64,000 nt of DNA, taken from the NCBI GenBank assembly GCA_963663285.2, contig CAXXNI010000004.1, positions 496,001-560,000 on the forward strand, in the 5' to 3' direction. Both the position numbers and the translations under genes were made by a program. This document shows, piece after piece, positions 26,988 to 36,327 of the stretch (within the stretch, counting starts at the first letter, position 1; every line of letters begins with the position of its first letter). The notes beneath the pieces were generated by a model. It did no database searches, had not been told where the DNA came from, and was given only the letters and a program-made list of their open reading frames with translations. Source of the stretch: CAXXOK01 sp963663285 (GTDB lineage: Bacteria; Bacillota; Clostridia; Christensenellales; Aristaeellaceae).

Positions 26988-27734
26988 TTATCGATTGGCC
27001 TGCGGCGGTATCGAGAGCGTCCGGAAGATGGAAGCCGCTTTTTCCACGTGGGTTTTGCCTTGCGAAAGGTCGATCCCGAAATGGGACGGAAGCAAAGCCG
27101 TAAAATCCAATTTGCATAGCTTCTCTGCCGTAGCGGCATAATCCGTTATGGAACAATCCCAAATGTTTTGCAAAATCACTTTGCCGCCCACGAAGATGGA
27201 ATCGCCCGCGAATAAGTAACCGCGGCCTTCCCGCTGCATCAGGTAACACATATGACCGCTGCAATGGCCCGGCGTATCGATGGCCTGCCACAGGGTTTGC
27301 CCCATCCGAAAGGTTTCTCCATCGGCAACCGGTGTAACCGGGCAGGGCTGAAACGAATAGTCCGCAGGGTACATTTTTCCCGCAATGGCGTCTTTGAGCG
27401 CGATTGCCGCCGTATCCCCTTCACTCACATAGCGGGCGCACATGGCATGCGCTTTCACGGGCGCGCCTGTTGCTTTGTGCAGGTGAAAGGCATTTCCGGC
27501 ATGATCCGCGTGGCCGTGGGTAAGTAAAATCAGTTTTACGTCCGCAGGCTGAAAGCCGCACGCGCGGATGCTTTCCAGCGGAGCGCCGCCAGCCGGGCCT
27601 ACGCCTGTATCCACCAATACAAGGCCGTCTCCGGTATCCACCATGTAGACGTCGCAATCCATCGGATCAGTCAGGTTGCTGCCTGCGCGGCCGCTGGCGA
27701 GCACCCATAGAAAATCGTTCAAACGAATCGGCAT
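26988..27734 (-). CDS. Metallo-beta-lactamase-fold hydrolase
   Basis: 248-residue zinc hydrolase. Metal motifs in order: THGHADHAG (HxHxDH), PGHCSGHM (His), FAGDSIF (Asp) and LPSHFGID (His). It resembles the glyoxalase II/lactonase-like group. AAAGGA lies 9 bases before the ATG at 27734; two adjacent in-frame ATGs at 27743 and 27740 are alternatives. It is 16 bases upstream of the deacylase gene and is probably the first gene of this four-gene operon. The substrate could be a thioester, lactone or other ester; none can be chosen from sequence. Confidence 0.88.
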   Translation of the reverse strand: MPIRLNDFLWVLASGRAGSNLTDPMDCDVYMVDTGDGLVLVDTGVGPAGGAPLESIRACGFQPADVKLILLTHGHADHAGNAFHLHKATGAPVKAHAMCARYVSEGDTAAIALKDAIAGKMYPADYSFQPCPVTPVADGETFRMGQTLWQAIDTPGHCSGHMCYLMQREGRGYLFAGDSIFVGGKVILQNIWDCSITDYAATAEKLCKLDFTALLPSHFGIDLSQGKTHVEKAASIFRTLSIPPQANR

Positions 27735-28075
27735 GACCATCATTCCTTTCCAAAGAGCAGCTTGCTCTTTTCTGCCTGTGCAATCGCGATGCGGGCTGAG
27801 TACCGGCGTTTGCGCGCTTGGAGTGTGCTCCGCGTTAAACGGCGCGGCGCAACGCTGTGAAGGTATAAAAAGACAGGGGTCACCATCAGTTGTGCGCCTT
27901 TGCACGGCTGAGTATGGTCCCGAATCGGTGAAAGGATGGCCCGGCGAATCATCCGGGGGGTGGCGATAGGCTCGCGGGCATCCTGTATGGTATTGGCTTT
28001 CCTGTGCGAAAGTTGTGCTGCGGCACAGGGGTGCGCGCGGGGGCGCGGCGGCATTTTTGCGTATGGCGCGGCTGC
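27735..28075. other. Intergenic region upstream of the D-amino-acid operon
   Basis: 341 bases between the metallo-hydrolase start and the stop of the YheO-like regulator, both on the minus strand. It must hold the operon promoter, but no convincing -35/-10 pair or inverted repeat was identified. Open frames here are G+C-rich shadows without ribosome binding sites. Confidence 0.4.
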
Positions 28076-28777
28076 TTATCCTTGCGGGGAGGCTTGCGAA
28101 TCTTCCGGCTTTTCACCCGCTTTGCGGACGCTGTCCAGATAGTTGTAAAGTGTAAACTTGGAAATTCCTAAAAACTCGCAAACGCGTTCGCCGGATTTGG
28201 AGATGACAAAAACGCCTTTATCATCCAAATATTTTAAGAACTTGCATTTATCTTCCCGATCCATCAGCGTAACCTGTTTGCCCACGTGGCTCACAGCGCT
28301 TTGCAGCATATATTCCAGCAGCTCGCCGATGTTGTTGAAAAAAACTTCTTTTGTTTCGTGCTCCGATTCCGCACTGTTTTCGTGGGAAAGGGAGTATTTA
28401 TTTTCGTTGCGCAGATATTCTTCCATCTTCAGGGATTCGGTAATATCTTTATTGATACAGATGGAGCCGACTACGCGCCCCTCGTCGTTATGGATAAACA
28501 GGGTGGAAGAACGGAGAATTTTACCCGTATGGGTATGGGTAACGTAATTGTAGCGATCACCGTTTTCCACCGTGCCGCGGAGCACCTCCAGCCCAAGGTT
28601 GCTACCGCAGTCGCCGATTTCGCGGCCCGTAACATGCCCGTTGCGGATATCCACGATGGTATGGTCGTACTCTTTGGACAAATCGTGCAGTACGATCTCG
28701 TCGTTAGCGTTCATCTGGGATTCCAGCATATCCAGTAATTGTTTAAAGAAGGACTGTTCCTCCTTGATAAACTTCAT
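28076..28777 (-). CDS. YheO/DauR-like transcriptional regulator (PAS plus HTH)
   Basis: About 233 residues with the YheO layout: an N-terminal PAS-like domain (residues about 1-115, with EIVLHDLSK, IVDIRNGHVTGREIGD and GRVVGSICINKDIT) and a C-terminal helix-turn-helix (VCEFLGISKFTLYNYLDSVR) near residue 215. The family includes DauR, the D-arginine utilisation repressor, so a D-amino-acid-linked role fits the operon it precedes. The start at 28777 (MKFIKEEQSF) is preferred by family alignment, but the ribosome binding site (GGTGA) is weak; the frame extends to 28873. The ligand is not known. Confidence 0.85.
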   Translation of the reverse strand: MKFIKEEQSFFKQLLDMLESQMNANDEIVLHDLSKEYDHTIVDIRNGHVTGREIGDCGSNLGLEVLRGTVENGDRYNYVTHTHTGKILRSSTLFIHNDEGRVVGSICINKDITESLKMEEYLRNENKYSLSHENSAESEHETKEVFFNNIGELLEYMLQSAVSHVGKQVTLMDREDKCKFLKYLDDKGVFVISKSGERVCEFLGISKFTLYNYLDSVRKAGEKPEDSQASPQG

Positions 28778-29186
28778 ACATTCACCATCGCAATCAAACA
28801 AATTTTTATTTTTATGGCTGGATTCTAACATACAATTTGTTATATGTAAAGCGGAAATATAAAAATTATTCATTTAGCAAGCGGAAATGATCATTTTTTC
28901 TTATTCCCTGTGGTCGCAGGGCGAGCACACAGTTAAAAACGGGAAGAGTAAATAACCCGTGGCTGACGCGCTTGTTTGCCTATCCAACCGGAGCACGCCG
29001 GGCGTATTGAAAACGCTGTACTAACGCAGAAATAAAAAGACAGCCCGGCGCTGTATGAAAAGGGAAGGAAAAAGATGGATTGGCACAGCGTTTCTGTACC
29101 AATCCATCCTGTCCGGCGGATACGCGCTGCATCCGAAAAATGCGGCAGTGCGCAACTGGGTTTGTTTGTGTATAATTGTATGCTGC
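28778..29186. other. Intergenic region between YheO-like and GntR regulators
   Basis: Roughly 400 bases. It holds the terminator of the GntR gene (29070-29107) and, nearer 28800-28900, an AT-rich stretch expected to carry the YheO-like promoter. No convincing gene is seen. Confidence 0.5.
29070..29107 (-). terminator. Terminator after GntR regulator
   Basis: Near-perfect hairpin: ATGGATTGG and ACAG pair with CTGT and CCAATCCAT around a 5-base loop with one mismatch. On the minus strand it is followed by CTTTTTCC, 80 bases after the GntR stop. Confidence 0.8.
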
Positions 29187-29945
29187 TTATTTAGGGCTGA
29201 GCTGATGCGTAATTTGCCCGGACGCTGTCTCGGTACTATCCGGCCCGGCGCATACTACCAGTTTATATTTGTCCCCACGGATGAAGCTTTCCACATACTC
29301 CATCGGGGAACCGTCGGGATGCTTACCGACGCGTTCGGAAAAGAAGATGGGGTCGCCCTTGGCAATCCCAAGCAAATCGGCGGTTTTGGTGGTGGCACGT
29401 ACAATAGAATAGGTATCCTCCACCAAAGTGGGAACGGTGTTGTACTTTTTCATTAACGAGTCATACAGCGAGTCTCCAATATCCGTGATCTGGAGATTGG
29501 GGAAAATATCGCTGCGCAGGTAAGAACAAATCACGGCCAGCGGCTCGCCATTTACGGTCATCAGCCGCTTATAGCGGGTAACCTCGGTACCGGGAATAAC
29601 GCGCAATTTTTCGGTTACGGGGCTGCCGGCGGCAATTGTACCAAAAAACAGCGTACGGTATACAGGTGTAAAGCCCTGCGCCAGAACATCGTTGGTAAAG
29701 GTGGGCAAACGGTCGAACGAGCGGCTGATGCGCTCGGGTGCGACGAAGGTACCTTTGCCCTGTACGCGGTATAATAGCCCTTCATATACCAGATCCTGCA
29801 TAGCCTGCTTTACCGTGCCGCGGCTGACAGAATATTTTTCCATCAGTTCATGCTCGCTGGGCACGCGCTGATGGGGCAGCATGGAGGCGATTTCTTTGAC
29901 AAGTTGGCTTTTAATTTGCACATAGTAAGGGAGGCTAGCTTTCAT
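29187..29945 (-). CDS. GntR-family repressor, HutC/UTRA type
   Basis: 252-residue regulator with an N-terminal winged helix (about residues 5-70; VPSEHELMEKYSVSRGTVKQ) and a C-terminal UTRA ligand-binding domain (about 90-245). It is divergent from the ribose-type ABC operon starting at 30103. A perfect 16-base palindrome sits between them on the operon's -35 box, so it most likely represses that operon and is relieved by a pathway metabolite. Start at 29945 follows an AGGAGCC-like site. Confidence 0.92.
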   Translation of the reverse strand: MKASLPYYVQIKSQLVKEIASMLPHQRVPSEHELMEKYSVSRGTVKQAMQDLVYEGLLYRVQGKGTFVAPERISRSFDRLPTFTNDVLAQGFTPVYRTLFFGTIAAGSPVTEKLRVIPGTEVTRYKRLMTVNGEPLAVICSYLRSDIFPNLQITDIGDSLYDSLMKKYNTVPTLVEDTYSIVRATTKTADLLGIAKGDPIFFSERVGKHPDGSPMEYVESFIRGDKYKLVVCAGPDSTETASGQITHQLSPK

Positions 29946-29973
29946 AATCCGGCTCCTTTTTACAATCTATTCT

Positions 29974-29982
29974 ATTATAGCA
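29974..29982 (-). promoter_or_regulatory. Extended -10 element of GntR gene
   Basis: TGCTATAAT on the minus strand, about 30 bases upstream of the GntR start. The -35 region is poor, as tolerated by extended -10 promoters. Confidence 0.55.
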
Positions 29983-30019
29983 TGATTTTTCAGGAAAAAA
30001 AGAAAAAGTTTGATTATCT

Positions 30020-30035
30020 AGTTGACTAGTCAACT
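30020..30035. promoter_or_regulatory. Probable GntR operator palindrome
   Basis: AGTTGACTAGTCAACT is a perfect palindrome. Its left arm contains the -35 hexamer TTGACT of the operon promoter, so bound repressor would block RNA polymerase. It lies between the divergent GntR gene and the ABC operon. Confidence 0.8.
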
Positions 30036-30050
30036 GATTCGGTGTATGAT
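30022..30050 (+). promoter_or_regulatory. Promoter of the GntR-controlled operon
   Basis: TTGACT, 17-base spacer, TATGAT; 53 bases upstream of the binding-protein start at 30103. It overlaps the operator palindrome. Confidence 0.8.
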
Positions 30051-30102
30051 GGGTGCAGAAAAGCAAAGGCGCTTTTTAAAAATTGAAGGGGGCTGCTCCA
30101 CT

Positions 30103-31110
30103 ATGGCTAAAAAGGTCTGTGCTCTTGTGCTTGCATTGTGTCTTGCACTGGGCGTCTTCACCACAATGGCAACCGCTGAAGACAAGAAAATCAAAATCGG
30201 GTACGACATCTACTACCTTGGTAACAGCTGGTCGGTACAAATGTACGAGGAGTTCAAGTACGCAGTGTCGAACTGCACAGATGATATCGAAGTCATCTAT
30301 GTCGATTCTCAGGGTGACGCGGATAAGCAGGTCGCCAATTTGGAGGATTTGATTGCCCAGCAGGTGGATGTAATCATCACCACGCCGTGGTCGTCCAGCG
30401 CCCCCATCCCGGTACTGCGTGAAGCACGCGATGCCGGTATTAAAGTGGTGCTGCTCGCCTCCACCATCGACACCACCGATTACGATTGCCTCGTTACCTG
30501 CGATGAGACCGAATTCGGCCGCGCGGGCGCACAGTGGCTGGTGGACCAGCTGGGCGGCAAGGGCAACATCATTTGCCTCAATGGTATTTCCGGCCTGTCC
30601 ACGTCCGAACTACGCTGGCAGGGCGCACAGGAAGTGTTCTCCAGCTACCCGGACATCAACGTGCTCGCATCTCCCGATGCCAAGTGGGACTATGCCGAGG
30701 CGAAAGTGGTTGTTGCCGACTTGCTGGCGACCTACCCGCAGATCGATGGTATTTGGTCGCAGGGCGGTGCGATGACGCTGGGCGCCATCGAGTCTTTCCA
30801 GGCTGCCAACCGCGCTCTGGTGCCGATGACCGGCGAGGATAACAACGGCTATCTGAAGAAGTGGAAAGAACTGCAAAGCGAAGGCATGAAGGGCATCGCC
30901 TGCGCAAAACCCACCTGGCTGGCCGAGGTTGCGCTGGAAAAAGCCATCGCGCTGGTAAAGGGTGAAACCGTAGAGCAGGATACGATCTATCCGACCGCCG
31001 TATTCTCCGATGATGAATTGGACAATTACGTGCGTACCGATCTGCCGGATGATTTCTGGGCCAATACGCATTTGCCCGACGATATCATCAAGTCTATCTT
31101 CGCACAGTAA
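30103..31110 (+). CDS. Ribose-type sugar ABC transporter substrate-binding protein
   Basis: 335-residue binding protein of the RbsB/Peripla_BP_4 group. It has a signal peptide ending at ATA-ED without a lipobox, then the two-lobe fold beginning KIKIGYDIYYLGNSWSVQM; VANLEDLIAQQVDVIITTPW and the hinge motif TGEDNNGYLKKW are family-typical. The ATG at 30103 is chosen because GAAGGGGG lies upstream and the signal peptide begins there. First gene of the GntR-controlled operon; a strong hairpin follows before the ATPase gene, as often seen where binding protein is made in excess. Substrate unknown, probably a sugar or sugar derivative since an FGGY kinase follows. Confidence 0.92.
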   Translation: MAKKVCALVLALCLALGVFTTMATAEDKKIKIGYDIYYLGNSWSVQMYEEFKYAVSNCTDDIEVIYVDSQGDADKQVANLEDLIAQQVDVIITTPWSSSAPIPVLREARDAGIKVVLLASTIDTTDYDCLVTCDETEFGRAGAQWLVDQLGGKGNIICLNGISGLSTSELRWQGAQEVFSSYPDINVLASPDAKWDYAEAKVVVADLLATYPQIDGIWSQGGAMTLGAIESFQAANRALVPMTGEDNNGYLKKWKELQSEGMKGIACAKPTWLAEVALEKAIALVKGETVEQDTIYPTAVFSDDELDNYVRTDLPDDFWANTHLPDDIIKSIFAQ

Positions 31111-31132
31111 GCAACTTTGCACACGGTCTTCC

Positions 31133-31170
31133 GGCTTCCTATCCGGCAGCGGATAGGAAGCCGCATTTTT
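31133..31170 (+). terminator. Attenuating terminator between binding protein and ATPase
   Basis: GGCTTCCTATCC and GGATAGGAAGCC form a perfect 12-base-pair stem with loop GGCAGC, followed by GCATTTTT. It lies within the operon and should reduce read-through. Confidence 0.8.
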
Positions 31171-31189
31171 GAATGGGGTGGAGCAACCG

Positions 31190-32720
31190 ATGACAAACCC
31201 GATCATACTGGCCGGGTACGGGCTTAGCAAACAGTTTGCCGGCAACACCGTGCTGGACGGCGTTACCATCGAATGCAGGCGGCAAAACGTGCTGGCGCTA
31301 GTGGGGGAGAACGGCGCGGGAAAATCGACGCTGATGAACATACTCAGCGGCGGTTTGGCCGCGGATGAAGGCCGCATCGAGCTGCAAGGGCGCGAGGTGG
31401 TTTTTGCAAACCCGCTGGAAGCCAAACGCAGCGGGGTCGCTTTTGTGCATCAGGAATTGAGCTTGATGCAAAATATGACGGTCGGCGAAAATATCATGCT
31501 GGGGCAGGAACCCCGCGCAGGCAGGCTGCTGGTCAGCCAGAAGCGCTTGCATGAACAAGCCGCGCAAATTTTGAATGATATCGGCTACCATGTGCCGGTG
31601 GAAGCCATTGTAGCCGATTTGACGCCCGCCCAGAAGCAAATGACGGAAATTGCAAAAGCGTGGGCCGATAAACCGCAGGTATTGATACTGGATGAACCGA
31701 CATCAAGCCTGAATAAAACAGAATCCGATCAATTATTTTCCTTTGTCCGCCAGATACGGGACAAAGGCGTATCCGTTATACTCATCACGCACCGGCTGGA
31801 GGAAATTGCACTGGCCTGCGATGATGTGATCGTTCTTAAGGACGGGGTGATCGTGACCCGCGAGCGGGTGGATCATATTACGCGGGATGAAATCATCTGT
31901 AAAATGGTGGGGGCGCGAGATTACCAATACCTACCCTGCGCGCTGCGCCGTTCTTTCACCGGAGCCGATGTTGGAACTGAAAGACGTTTCGCTGCACGGC
32001 ACGTTGCACCATATCGATTTAACGGTACCAAAGGGCAGTGTAATCGGTGTGGGCGGGCTGGAAGGGCAGGGGCAGTATGCATTTGCACGCGCATTATTTG
32101 GCATTCATCCCTTTACCTCCGGCGATGTACTTTTAGCGGGTAAGCCGGTTCGCATTCGCTCGCCAAGGGAGGCGATGCGGCTGGGGATTGCCTATGTGCC
32201 GGACGACCGTAAACTGGAAGGGCTTGTGCTATCCCTGCCGATTTGGGAAAACATTACCATGCTGGTAATGCGAAAGCTGTGCAAACACGGCCTGTTAAGC
32301 AGCCGAAAGGCGCTGGCAAGCGCGCAGGAAGGCATAGACAGCTTGCGCATTAAAGCGCACTCCAGCCGACAGCCGGTCGCGTCGCTCAGCGGCGGCAACC
32401 AGCAGAAGATCGTGTTCAGCAAGTGGCTCAAGTTTAAACCACGGCTGCTCATATTGCACGAGCCGACTCGCGGTATCGACGTGCAGTCCAAGCTGGAAAT
32501 ATACGAGTTGATTCGCAAACTAACCGCCGAAGGGGTCAGCGTGCTGATTTTTACCAGCGATATGCTGGAATTGATCGGGCTTTCGGACCGAATTTACGTA
32601 ATGTACGAAGGCGCGATTTCCGGCATGTTATGCGGTGCGGACGCCACTGAGGAAAGTATTATGCAGCTGAGCGCCGGGTTACCGGGGCAGGGCGCGGGTC
32701 AGGAGGGATCGCATGTTTAA
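31190..32720 (+). pseudogene. Ribose-type ABC transporter ATPase (RbsA-like), frameshifted
   Basis: Double-ATPase subunit split across two frames. Frame one (31190-32143) holds the first nucleotide-binding domain with Walker A ENGAGKST and Walker B VLILDEPTSS. Frame two, entered from about 31914 and ending at 32720, holds the second domain (GVGGLEGQGQYAFARALFG, then SLSGGNQQK). The family sequence MVG-REITNTYP is regained if one G is removed from the GGGGG run at 31909-31913, giving 509 residues, a normal RbsA length. The break is therefore a single +1 insertion. It may be a sequencing error or recent inactivation. GGAG precedes the ATG at 31190. Downstream genes remain open. Confidence 0.88.
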
Positions 32721-34629
32721 GGGCTCGCTGAAAAAGCAGTTGGCGCAAGCACTGCCGGCGTGGGTGATTCTTCTGGTCATTGTAACGTTCGCCTCCTTTT
32801 TTTCGGATAAGTTTGCCACGTATGTCAACATCAAGAATGTGATTTCCCAAGCCTCAACGCTGGCGATTGCCTCCATCGGGCAGACGGTTGTGCTGCTGCA
32901 GGGCGGAATCGACCTGTCGGTCGGTTCCACCATCAGCCTTTCTACGGTAATCCTTGCCCAGCTTAGCAGCATCGAGGGGATTGGGATTCCGCTGGCTATT
33001 GTTACGCTGCTTGCGGCGGGCGCGCTGGTCGGCCTCATCAACGGCATCGGGGTAACGCGCTTTCGCATCCCGCCGATGATTATCACGCTTTCCACAGGCT
33101 CTCTGGTAAAGGGCATTGCGCTGCTGATACAGCCGAAACCCGGCGGCAAAATCTCCATCCAGCTGCTGGATATTCTCACGGCGAAGGTCGGGGTATTCAA
33201 TACATCCAGCCTGCTGGCCATCGCCCTGTATGCGTTGATGTTTCTGGTGCTGCATTATATGCGCTATGGGCGGCAGGTGTACGCGGTGGGTAATAACCCG
33301 CTGCATGCGCGGCAGTCCGGTGTGCCTGCCAACCGCGTGATTATCTCCACGTATATGATTTCCGGCATGATTGCCGCAATCGCCGGTATGGTGCTGGCGA
33401 TGCGCGTGTTCAGCGGCGATCCGCTCATCGGGGACAACTACTCGATGGATTCGGTTGCGGCGGCTGTCGTGGGCGGTGTATCGCTGGTTGGCGGCGCGGG
33501 CACGGTGGTTGGTTCGCTGGCGGGCGCGCTGGTGCTGAGCATTATCAGTAACGTAATGAACATGCTCAAGGTTTTCGCGTATTACCAGTACATCATCAAA
33601 GGCGCAATCCTGGTGCTGGCGCTATTGGTGTTCCGCATGAAAAGGAGGTCGGGAAAAAACATGCTGAAAAATTGGAAAGAAAACAGGCGGTATTCCCGGC
33701 TCCCGCTGCGCGTGTATGGTCTGCTGCTGATTGCGATTCTGCTATTCTTCTCAGCCGCGCAGTGGAAGGTTTCACCCTCGCACCTTATTAACATCGTTCG
33801 GCAGAACGCGCCGCTGGGCATTGTAGCCATTGCCCAGACGATCGTGCTGCTGATGGGCGGCATCGACCTGAGCGTCGGCGCGGTGATGTCGCTTACAAAC
33901 ATCCTGTCCACCGCGATGATGGCGGGCAATCCGGACAACATTCTGCTGGGTGTTGTTGTATCGCTGGGCTTTGCGCTGCTGATCGGGTTTGTCAACGGCA
34001 TCATCATCGCCCGGTTCAAGATGCCCCCGTTCCTGATTACCATGGCGATGGCGACCATCATTCAGGGCGGATACTACGTATATACGCGCGGCATCCCCCG
34101 CGGCAGCCTGCCCACGGCTTTCCGGGTCATTTCGGAGGGCTGGCTGGGGCCGATTCCCATTGCGGCGCTGGTGTGGCTGGGAATATGGGGCATTTTGTCA
34201 CTGATCTTATACAAAACCCCGTTCGGGAAGAACGTATATTTTACCGGCGCAAACCCGCAGACGGCATGGCTCTCGGGTGTATCCACCACAGGGATTACGG
34301 TATCCGCGTATATGCTGTGCTCGTTTTTGGCGGGTGTTGCCGGGCTGATGCTCACGGCGTTCATCGGCGTTCCCTCCACGGGTGTTGGCGATTCTTATAC
34401 ACTTAACTCCATTGCCGCATCGGTTATCGGCGGCACATCGTTTGCGGGCGGCGTAGGCACGCTGGAGGGAACATTCCCCGGCGTACTGATTATGGTGCTG
34501 TTGCAAAGCACGCTCACCATCCTGAACATCCCCGAGGCGGGCAAGAGCATCAGCCAGGGGGTTGTGATTGCGGTGATGGTAGCCATTAACATGCGGGTTG
34601 GAAAATCCGCAAGGAGGAAGAAAGCATGA
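32713..34629 (+). CDS. Fused double permease of ribose-type ABC transporter (RbsC-RbsC)
   Basis: 638 residues holding two complete ribose-type permease domains in tandem: about 1-310 and 320-638. Each contains the signature (GQTVVLLQGGIDLSVGS; AQTIVLLMGGIDLSVGA) and the late motif (SVAAAVVGGVSLVGGAGT; SIAASVIGGTSFAGGVGT). Family members are normally about 320 residues and paired as separate subunits. At the junction an AAAGGAGGT site (33641-33649) precedes an in-frame ATG at 33661, so the second half looks like a former separate gene that could still start internally; one changed base in the TCG codon at 33649 would restore a TAG stop. Overlaps the ATPase end by 8 bases. Confidence 0.88.
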   Translation: MFKGSLKKQLAQALPAWVILLVIVTFASFFSDKFATYVNIKNVISQASTLAIASIGQTVVLLQGGIDLSVGSTISLSTVILAQLSSIEGIGIPLAIVTLLAAGALVGLINGIGVTRFRIPPMIITLSTGSLVKGIALLIQPKPGGKISIQLLDILTAKVGVFNTSSLLAIALYALMFLVLHYMRYGRQVYAVGNNPLHARQSGVPANRVIISTYMISGMIAAIAGMVLAMRVFSGDPLIGDNYSMDSVAAAVVGGVSLVGGAGTVVGSLAGALVLSIISNVMNMLKVFAYYQYIIKGAILVLALLVFRMKRRSGKNMLKNWKENRRYSRLPLRVYGLLLIAILLFFSAAQWKVSPSHLINIVRQNAPLGIVAIAQTIVLLMGGIDLSVGAVMSLTNILSTAMMAGNPDNILLGVVVSLGFALLIGFVNGIIIARFKMPPFLITMAMATIIQGGYYVYTRGIPRGSLPTAFRVISEGWLGPIPIAALVWLGIWGILSLILYKTPFGKNVYFTGANPQTAWLSGVSTTGITVSAYMLCSFLAGVAGLMLTAFIGVPSTGVGDSYTLNSIAASVIGGTSFAGGVGTLEGTFPGVLIMVLLQSTLTILNIPEAGKSISQGVVIAVMVAINMRVGKSARRKKA

Positions 34630-35601
34630 GTTTTATCCGTACCATGCTCGGTGATATTGCTCCCGAGGAACTGGGCGTTACGTATTCCCACGAACATCTG
34701 GTTTGCCGCCCTGCATACTGGCAGGAGCGCGGCGAGGAGGATTTACTACTGGACGATCCCGAAAAGAGTAAACAGGATGTTTTGCTCTTTAAGGCCGCGG
34801 GCGGTAAAAGCATTGTGGATGCGACCGCCGTGGATTACGGGCGGGACCCCGCCGCCGTACGGAAAATATCGGTGGAAACAGGCGTACAGATTGTCGGCAC
34901 GGCCGGGTTTAACAAGTCGTTCCTGTGGCCGGTTAAAATGCCGGGGCAGGAGATTACCTACCGCCAGTGGATTGAACAGGCGTCGGTGGACGAGTTGGCC
35001 CGCTTTGTGGTTGATGAAGTGGAAAAGGGAATGAACGGCACTGATATTCGCGCCGGGCAGGTCAAATTCGGCACCGGCTACAACAGCATTCATCCATTGG
35101 AGATTAAAACGATCCGCGCAGTGGCACGCGCGCACCATGCGACGGGCGCGCCCCATCCATTCCCACACCGAATCGGGCACAATGGGGCTGGAACAGATGC
35201 AATACCTGCGCGAAGAGGGTGTGGAGCTGAGTAACGTGTGCTTTGGGCATATGGACCGCAACCCCGACCCCTATATGCACCTGCGGATGGCCGAAACCGG
35301 CGCGTACCTGTGCTTTGATGGCATTGCAAAGGTGAAATACGGCCCCGAAAGTACACGCATTGCATGTATCCTGTCGCTTTTTTCCCACGGGTATGGCGAT
35401 CAGGTGCTGGTCAGCGGCGATACGGCGCGAAAATCCTACTATGCTTCCTACAAATACGGACTGGGACTGGGCTACATACTGGGCACTTGGGCGCCGCGGC
35501 TTGCGGATGAAGCCAACCGCGCCGGGATGAACGGCGAGGAGATGGTCCGCCGGATTTTTGTGGATAACCCCAAGCGCTGCTTTACCTTCAAGAAAGGGTG
35601 A
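34626..35601 (+). pseudogene. Phosphotriesterase-family hydrolase/lactonase, frameshifted
   Basis: Amidohydrolase-superfamily enzyme of the phosphotriesterase-like group, many of which are sugar lactonases. Frame one (34626-35234) carries the HxH motif (YSHEHLV) and the carbamylated-lysine region (AGQVKFGTGYN). Frame two (to 35601) carries IHSHTESGTMG, NVCFGHMDRN and the catalytic Asp in LVSGDTARK. Removing one C from the CCCC run at 35151-35154 joins ATGAP to IHSHTE and gives 324 residues, a normal length with all metal ligands. It overlaps the permease stop by 4 bases. Function in this operon could be opening a lactone made from the transported sugar. Confidence 0.87.
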
Positions 35602-35606
35602 CAGGC

Positions 35607-36323
35607 ATGTTTCTGGGCGATTGCAACCAGCGCGAAGCGGCGCAGGCGCTAAACGGGCGCACGGTGGCGCTGCTGCCGCTGGGCGCGGTGGAGGTGCATG
35701 GCAACCACCTGCCGCTGCTGACGGATTTGTATCTTGCCGAGGGTGTGTGCAAGCTGGTCGGTGAGCGTGTGCAGGATTGTGTTATCCTGCCGGGCATGCC
35801 GTACGGCCAGATTTGGAGCCTGCGGGACAAACCGGGCAGCTTGAGCGTGAGCGATGCGACCCTGACCGCCCTGCTTTGCGAAATCGGGCGCGCACTGTGG
35901 CAGCAGGGGGTAAAGCGCTTCGCGGTTGTAAACGGGCATGTGGGCAATGTGAATGCGATTAAGGCCGCACAGCGCGTGCTTTACGACGAATGTGCCCTGA
36001 AGATGTACGCTTTTACCTATCCGGGGGTTGGCACCGCGCAAAAACAGGTGCTGACCACCCCGAGACCGCACCCGACATATTTCCACGCCTGCGAGATTGA
36101 GACATCCTACATGCTCTATCTGCGCCCCGACAAGGTGGATATGTCGCAGGCTATCCGGCAATATCCTACCTTTCCGGATACGATGGCAGCCCTGCCGACC
36201 CCGTGGAGCGCCTTTATGGAGACCGCCGTCATGGGCGACGCGACCGCAGCCACGCCGGAAAAAGGGAAAGTGATGATCGACGCGGTGGTCGATACGATTG
36301 TACGCCTGCTTGGGGAGGAATAG
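35607..36323 (+). CDS. Creatininase-family amidohydrolase
   Basis: 238-residue member of the creatinine amidohydrolase family. Metal-binding motifs are visible: Glu and His in GAVEVHGNHLPLLTD, the NGHVGN loop, and Glu in HACEIETSYM. The family includes creatininase, F420 and mycofactocin biosynthetic peptidases and many uncharacterised sugar- or peptide-linked members. The ATG at 35607 is preferred to GTG at 35598, since AGAAAGGG precedes it. It starts directly after the phosphotriesterase-like gene and 4 bases before the kinase gene. Confidence 0.85.
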   Translation: MFLGDCNQREAAQALNGRTVALLPLGAVEVHGNHLPLLTDLYLAEGVCKLVGERVQDCVILPGMPYGQIWSLRDKPGSLSVSDATLTALLCEIGRALWQQGVKRFAVVNGHVGNVNAIKAAQRVLYDECALKMYAFTYPGVGTAQKQVLTTPRPHPTYFHACEIETSYMLYLRPDKVDMSQAIRQYPTFPDTMAALPTPWSAFMETAVMGDATAATPEKGKVMIDAVVDTIVRLLGEE

Positions 36324-36327
36324 GCGA

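Noticed and set aside
31909..31913. Programmed ribosomal frameshift in the RbsA-like ATPase
   Set aside because: No slippery heptamer with a stimulatory structure was seen, and two further genes in the operon have similar single-base insertions, so indels are simpler.
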